Assembly: GCA_029258695.1 (NCBI GenBank)
Contig: JARIBR010000344.1
Coordinates: forward strand, 1-15,716
DNA length: 15,716 bases
Direction: 5' to 3'
Source: Quadrisphaera sp.
GTDB taxonomy: Bacteria; Actinomycetota; Actinomycetes; Actinomycetales; Quadrisphaeraceae
Under the pieces are notes generated by a model. The model was given only the letters and a program-made list of their open reading frames with translations, ran no database searches and was not told the origin of the DNA. Below, in pieces: positions 13,537-15,716 of the stretch (the stretch's first letter is position 1; every line of letters begins with the position of its first letter). The position numbers and the translations under genes are program-made.

Positions 13537-13565
13537 CGGTCGGACCGGTTGCTCCGGTCGTGACC
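13537..13565. promoter_or_regulatory. Overlapping GGTC/GACC palindromes in the lldP/aceB gap
   Basis: CGGTC-G-GACCG (13537-13547), GACCGG-TTGCT-CCGGTC (13543-13559) and GGTC-GT-GACC (13556-13565) overlap in 29 bases. GGTCnGACC resembles the TGGTCnGACCA core bound by FadR-type GntR regulators; the E. coli glycolate regulator GlcC belongs to that group. No regulator gene is visible in the window. Confidence 0.5.
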
Positions 13566-13578
13566 AACTCGCTACCGT
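13549..13578 (+). promoter_or_regulatory. Possible promoter of malate synthase
   Basis: TTGCTC (13549-13554), an 18-base spacer and TACCGT (13573-13578) fit the loose actinobacterial TTGNNN/TANNNT pattern. The -35 overlaps the palindrome cluster at 13537-13565. The leader would be about 54 bases. Confidence 0.3.
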
Positions 13579-13638
13579 TCACGGACCCAGAGCCCGGAGC
13601 AGCAGCGTCGGGCGGTGGATCGATGATCGGAGACACAC

Positions 13639-15267
13639 GTGGCGACGACGGCGCAGCAGGGCAGTGGCGGACGGCCCGACGGGGTCGAGGTGAGCGGTCC
13701 AGAGGTTCCCCGCTCCGAGGAGGTCCTGACCCCGCGGGCGCTGGGGCTGCTCGCCGAGCTGCACCGGGCCTTCGAGCCGCGCCGCCGTGAGCTGCTGGAG
13801 GCCCGGGCCCAGCGGGTGGCGGCTCTCGCCGACGGCGGCACGCTGGACTTCCTCCCCGAGACCGCCTCCGTGCGCGAGGACCCGGACTGGCGCGTCGCCG
13901 AGCCGGCTCCCGGGCTGGCCGACCGCCGCGTGGAGATGACCGGCCCCACCGAGCGCAAGATGACCATCAACGCCCTGAACTCCGGGGCGAAGGTGTGGCT
14001 GGCCGACCTCGAGGACGCCAACACGCCCGCGTGGGAGAACGTCGTCAACGGCCAGATCAACCTGGCCGACGCGGTGGCCGGCACCATCGAGCTCACCAAC
14101 GAGGCGGGCAAGCACTACGCGCTGCGCGACGACGCGCCGCTGGCGACCATCGTCGTGCGCCCCCGCGGCTGGCACCTGCCGGAGAAGCACATCACCGTCG
14201 ACGGCGAGGTCGTCTCCGGCTCGCTGACCGACTTCGCCCTCTACCTCACCGCCTGCGGCCAGGCGCAGGTCGACGCCGGGCTCGGCCCGTACTTCTACCT
14301 GCCGAAGATGGAGTCCCACCTCGAGGCGCGGCTGTGGAACGACGTGTTCGTCATGGCCCAGGAGCACCTCGGCATCCCGCGCGGCACCGTGCGCGCCACC
14401 TGCCTCATCGAGACCTACCCCGCGGCCTTCGAGATGGAGGAGATCCTCTACGAGCTGCGCGAGCACTCGGCCGGGCTGAACGCCGGCCGCTGGGACTACA
14501 TGTTCTCGGTCATCAAGTCCTTCCGTACGCGCGGCGAGGAGTTCCTCCTGCCCGACCGCAACGCCATCACCATGACGGTCCCGTTCATGCGGGCCTACAC
14601 CGAGCTGCTGGTGCGCACCTGCCACAAGCGCGGCGCGCACGCCATCGGGGGGATGGCCGCCTTCATCCCGAGCCGCGACCCCGAGGTCAACGAGGCGGCC
14701 TTCGCCAAGGTGCGCTCGGACAAGGAGCGCGAGGCCAACGACGGCTTCGACGGCTCCTGGGTGGCGCACCCGGGCATGGTCGAGACCTGCCGCGAGGCCT
14801 TCACCGAGGTGCTCGGGGACCGGCCGAACCAGATCGACAAGCTGCGCGAGGACGTCGACGTCAGCGCCGCGGACCTGCTGGACGTGCGTGCCACGCCCGG
14901 TGCGGTGACGGAGGCGGGGCTGCGCTCGAACGTCAGCGTCGGCATCCAGTACCTCGAGTCGTGGCTGCGCGGCAACGGGGCGGTGGGCATCAACAACCTC
15001 ATGGAGGACGCCGCCACCGCGGAGATCAGCCGCAGCCAGGTGTGGCAGTGGGTGAACAACGGCATCGAGCTCGAGGACGGCCAGCAGGTCACCCCGGACC
15101 TCGTGCGGCGCGTCGTCGACGAGGAGATGGAGGCCATCCGCAGCGACCGGGGCGAGGCCTTCGACTCCGGGCGCTGGGACGAGGCGAAGGGGATGTTCAC
15201 CGAGGTCGCGCTCGCGCAGGAGTACAGCGACTTCCTCACGCTGCCCGCGTACGCCGCGATGCCCTGA
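13639..15267 (+). CDS. aceB: Malate synthase A
   Basis: This enzyme condenses glyoxylate with acetyl-CoA to give malate, in the cytoplasm. It has 542 residues, the usual size of the short (A) form, and lacks the extra domain of malate synthase G. Recognisable regions are ERKMTINALNSGAKVWLADLEDANTP (105-130, shown for position), RPRGWHLPEKH (174-184, with the catalytic Arg175), LIETYPAAFEMEEILYELR (256-274, Glu259), NAGRWDYMFS (281-290, Asp286) and NNLMEDAATAEISRSQVWQW (452-471, with the catalytic base Asp457). The first 25 residues are variable. The start is GTG 13639-13641 with GGAG six bases upstream. It is divergent from the permease gene. No isocitrate lyase gene is nearby, so glyoxylate probably comes from glycolate oxidation by GlcDEF. 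Confidence 0.96.
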   Translation: MATTAQQGSGGRPDGVEVSGPEVPRSEEVLTPRALGLLAELHRAFEPRRRELLEARAQRVAALADGGTLDFLPETASVREDPDWRVAEPAPGLADRRVEMTGPTERKMTINALNSGAKVWLADLEDANTPAWENVVNGQINLADAVAGTIELTNEAGKHYALRDDAPLATIVVRPRGWHLPEKHITVDGEVVSGSLTDFALYLTACGQAQVDAGLGPYFYLPKMESHLEARLWNDVFVMAQEHLGIPRGTVRATCLIETYPAAFEMEEILYELREHSAGLNAGRWDYMFSVIKSFRTRGEEFLLPDRNAITMTVPFMRAYTELLVRTCHKRGAHAIGGMAAFIPSRDPEVNEAAFAKVRSDKEREANDGFDGSWVAHPGMVETCREAFTEVLGDRPNQIDKLREDVDVSAADLLDVRATPGAVTEAGLRSNVSVGIQYLESWLRGNGAVGINNLMEDAATAEISRSQVWQWVNNGIELEDGQQVTPDLVRRVVDEEMEAIRSDRGEAFDSGRWDEAKGMFTEVALAQEYSDFLTLPAYAAMP

Positions 15268-15306
15268 CCTGACCTGCAGGCTCTCTCGGCCGATCAGCGC
15301 GACCGG

Positions 15307-15360
15307 CGGGCGGGGCCCCGGTGCGACACGCCGTCCGGCGTCGCGCCGGGTCCCCGCCCG
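15307..15360. terminator. Long bidirectional terminator hairpin between aceB and the amine oxidase gene
   Basis: CGGGCGGGG (15307-15315) pairs with CCCCGCCCG (15352-15360). After one mismatch CCCGG (15317-15321) pairs with CCGGG (15346-15350), then a T-G wobble, then GCGAC (15323-15327) with GTCGC (15340-15344), a two-base bulge, and GCC/GGC around a GTCC loop. It sits in the 100-base convergent gap and can stop transcripts from both sides. Confidence 0.7.
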
Positions 15361-15367
15361 TGGCGTC

Positions 15368-15716
15368 TCACGTGCTGCAGGCCCCGCTCGGTGAGGGGGC
15401 GACGTCGATCGAGGGGTTCTCGTCGAAGAAGCCGAACGGCTTGAGCCAGAAGGCGACGGTGTCCGCGGGCATGACCGGCCAGTCCTCGGCGCGGGTGACG
15501 TGGTGGATGCCGAACGTGTACCAGAGCACCACGTCGGTGTTCTCCAGCGGCTCGTCGTCGGCCACCCAGCGCGTCATGCCGTCGTCCTCGACCGACTGGG
15601 TGGGGTAGGCGCCGGCGGGCCAGCGCTCGTCGGGGTGCTCGCGCGTGACCCACACCGTGCGCGCGATGACCGGTGCCCGCAGCGCCTGGGCGCTCGAGGC
15701 GTCCATCATCAGCGGG
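15368..15716 (-). CDS. Copper-containing primary amine oxidase, C-terminal end only
   Basis: Only the last 115 or so codons are in the window; the gene continues past the right edge. Enzymes of this family use topaquinone and copper to oxidise primary amines to aldehydes with release of ammonia and hydrogen peroxide. The visible part carries VLWYTFGIHHVTRAEDWPVMP followed by FWLKPFGFFDENPSIDV, the standard family ending (the first spans about residues 62-82 of the visible part). The second His of GIHH matches the third copper ligand of characterised enzymes. The HxH pair and the cofactor Tyr lie outside the window. The tail after NPSIDV is short. Substrate cannot be read. It is convergent with aceB, with the hairpin at 15307-15360 between them. 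Confidence 0.9.
   Translation of the reverse strand, partial: PLMMDASSAQALRAPVIARTVWVTREHPDERWPAGAYPTQSVEDDGMTRWVADDEPLENTDVVLWYTFGIHHVTRAEDWPVMPADTVAFWLKPFGFFDENPSIDVAPSPSGACST

Noticed and set aside
11412..13790. 792-codon open frame on the plus strand
   Set aside because: It is antisense to the LctP-family permease and full of Arg, Gly, Asp and His runs with no domain. Long antisense frames are common in very GC-rich genes.

Overview
The window is very GC-rich (a counted line inside glcD gives 77%), with GTG starts, TGA stops, stop/start overlaps and few A/T-rich promoters. The proteins look like those of a high-GC Actinomycetota chromosome. Nothing in the window allows a safe genus call. 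I see no rRNA, tRNA, CRISPR array or insertion sequence.

Layout. (1) 1-3166, all minus strand: a metal-uptake locus. A DedA-unrelated UPF0104/LPG-synthase-TM type membrane protein is followed by a Fur-family regulator (zur-like), a lipoprotein metal-binding protein (znuA-like) and an ABC ATPase (znuC-like) that runs off the left edge. A Zur-box-like palindrome sits between zur and znuA. (2) 3354-3893, plus strand: a small orphan membrane protein. (3) 3986-8195, plus strand: glcD-glcE-glcF, a complete three-subunit glycolate oxidase operon with one-base TGATG overlaps. (4) 8239-10028, minus strand: a two-gene module, a TOPRIM-like DUF4276 protein and an AAA ATPase of the OLD/AAA_15/AAA_21 kind. 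Counted lines give only 53-60% GC, so it is probably acquired. It is the best candidate here for an undescribed (defence-like) system. (5) 10282-11196, plus strand: a secreted LamG-fold protein, preceded by a stack of palindromes and followed by a 383-base repeat-dense gap. (6) 11580-13412 (minus) and 13639-15267 (plus): a divergent pair of LctP-family permease (lactate/glycolate) and malate synthase A, sharing a 226-base control region full of GGTC/GACC half-sites. (7) 15368-15716, minus strand: the C-terminal end of a copper amine oxidase that runs off the right edge.

How the genes work together. The LctP-type permease can import glycolate or lactate, GlcDEF can oxidise glycolate to glyoxylate, and malate synthase joins glyoxylate to acetyl-CoA to give malate. 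No isocitrate lyase is visible, so malate synthase here probably serves glycolate use. A GTGGACCAC palindrome occurs in front of glcD and again in the lldP/aceB gap, which suggests a shared regulator, although the same 9-mer also occurs in coding sequence as Val-Asp-His codons. The ATPase/DUF4276 pair and the LamG gene split what would otherwise be one glycolate locus.

All family names are by recognition from the sequence alone, with no database search. Promoters and operators are pattern-based inference.
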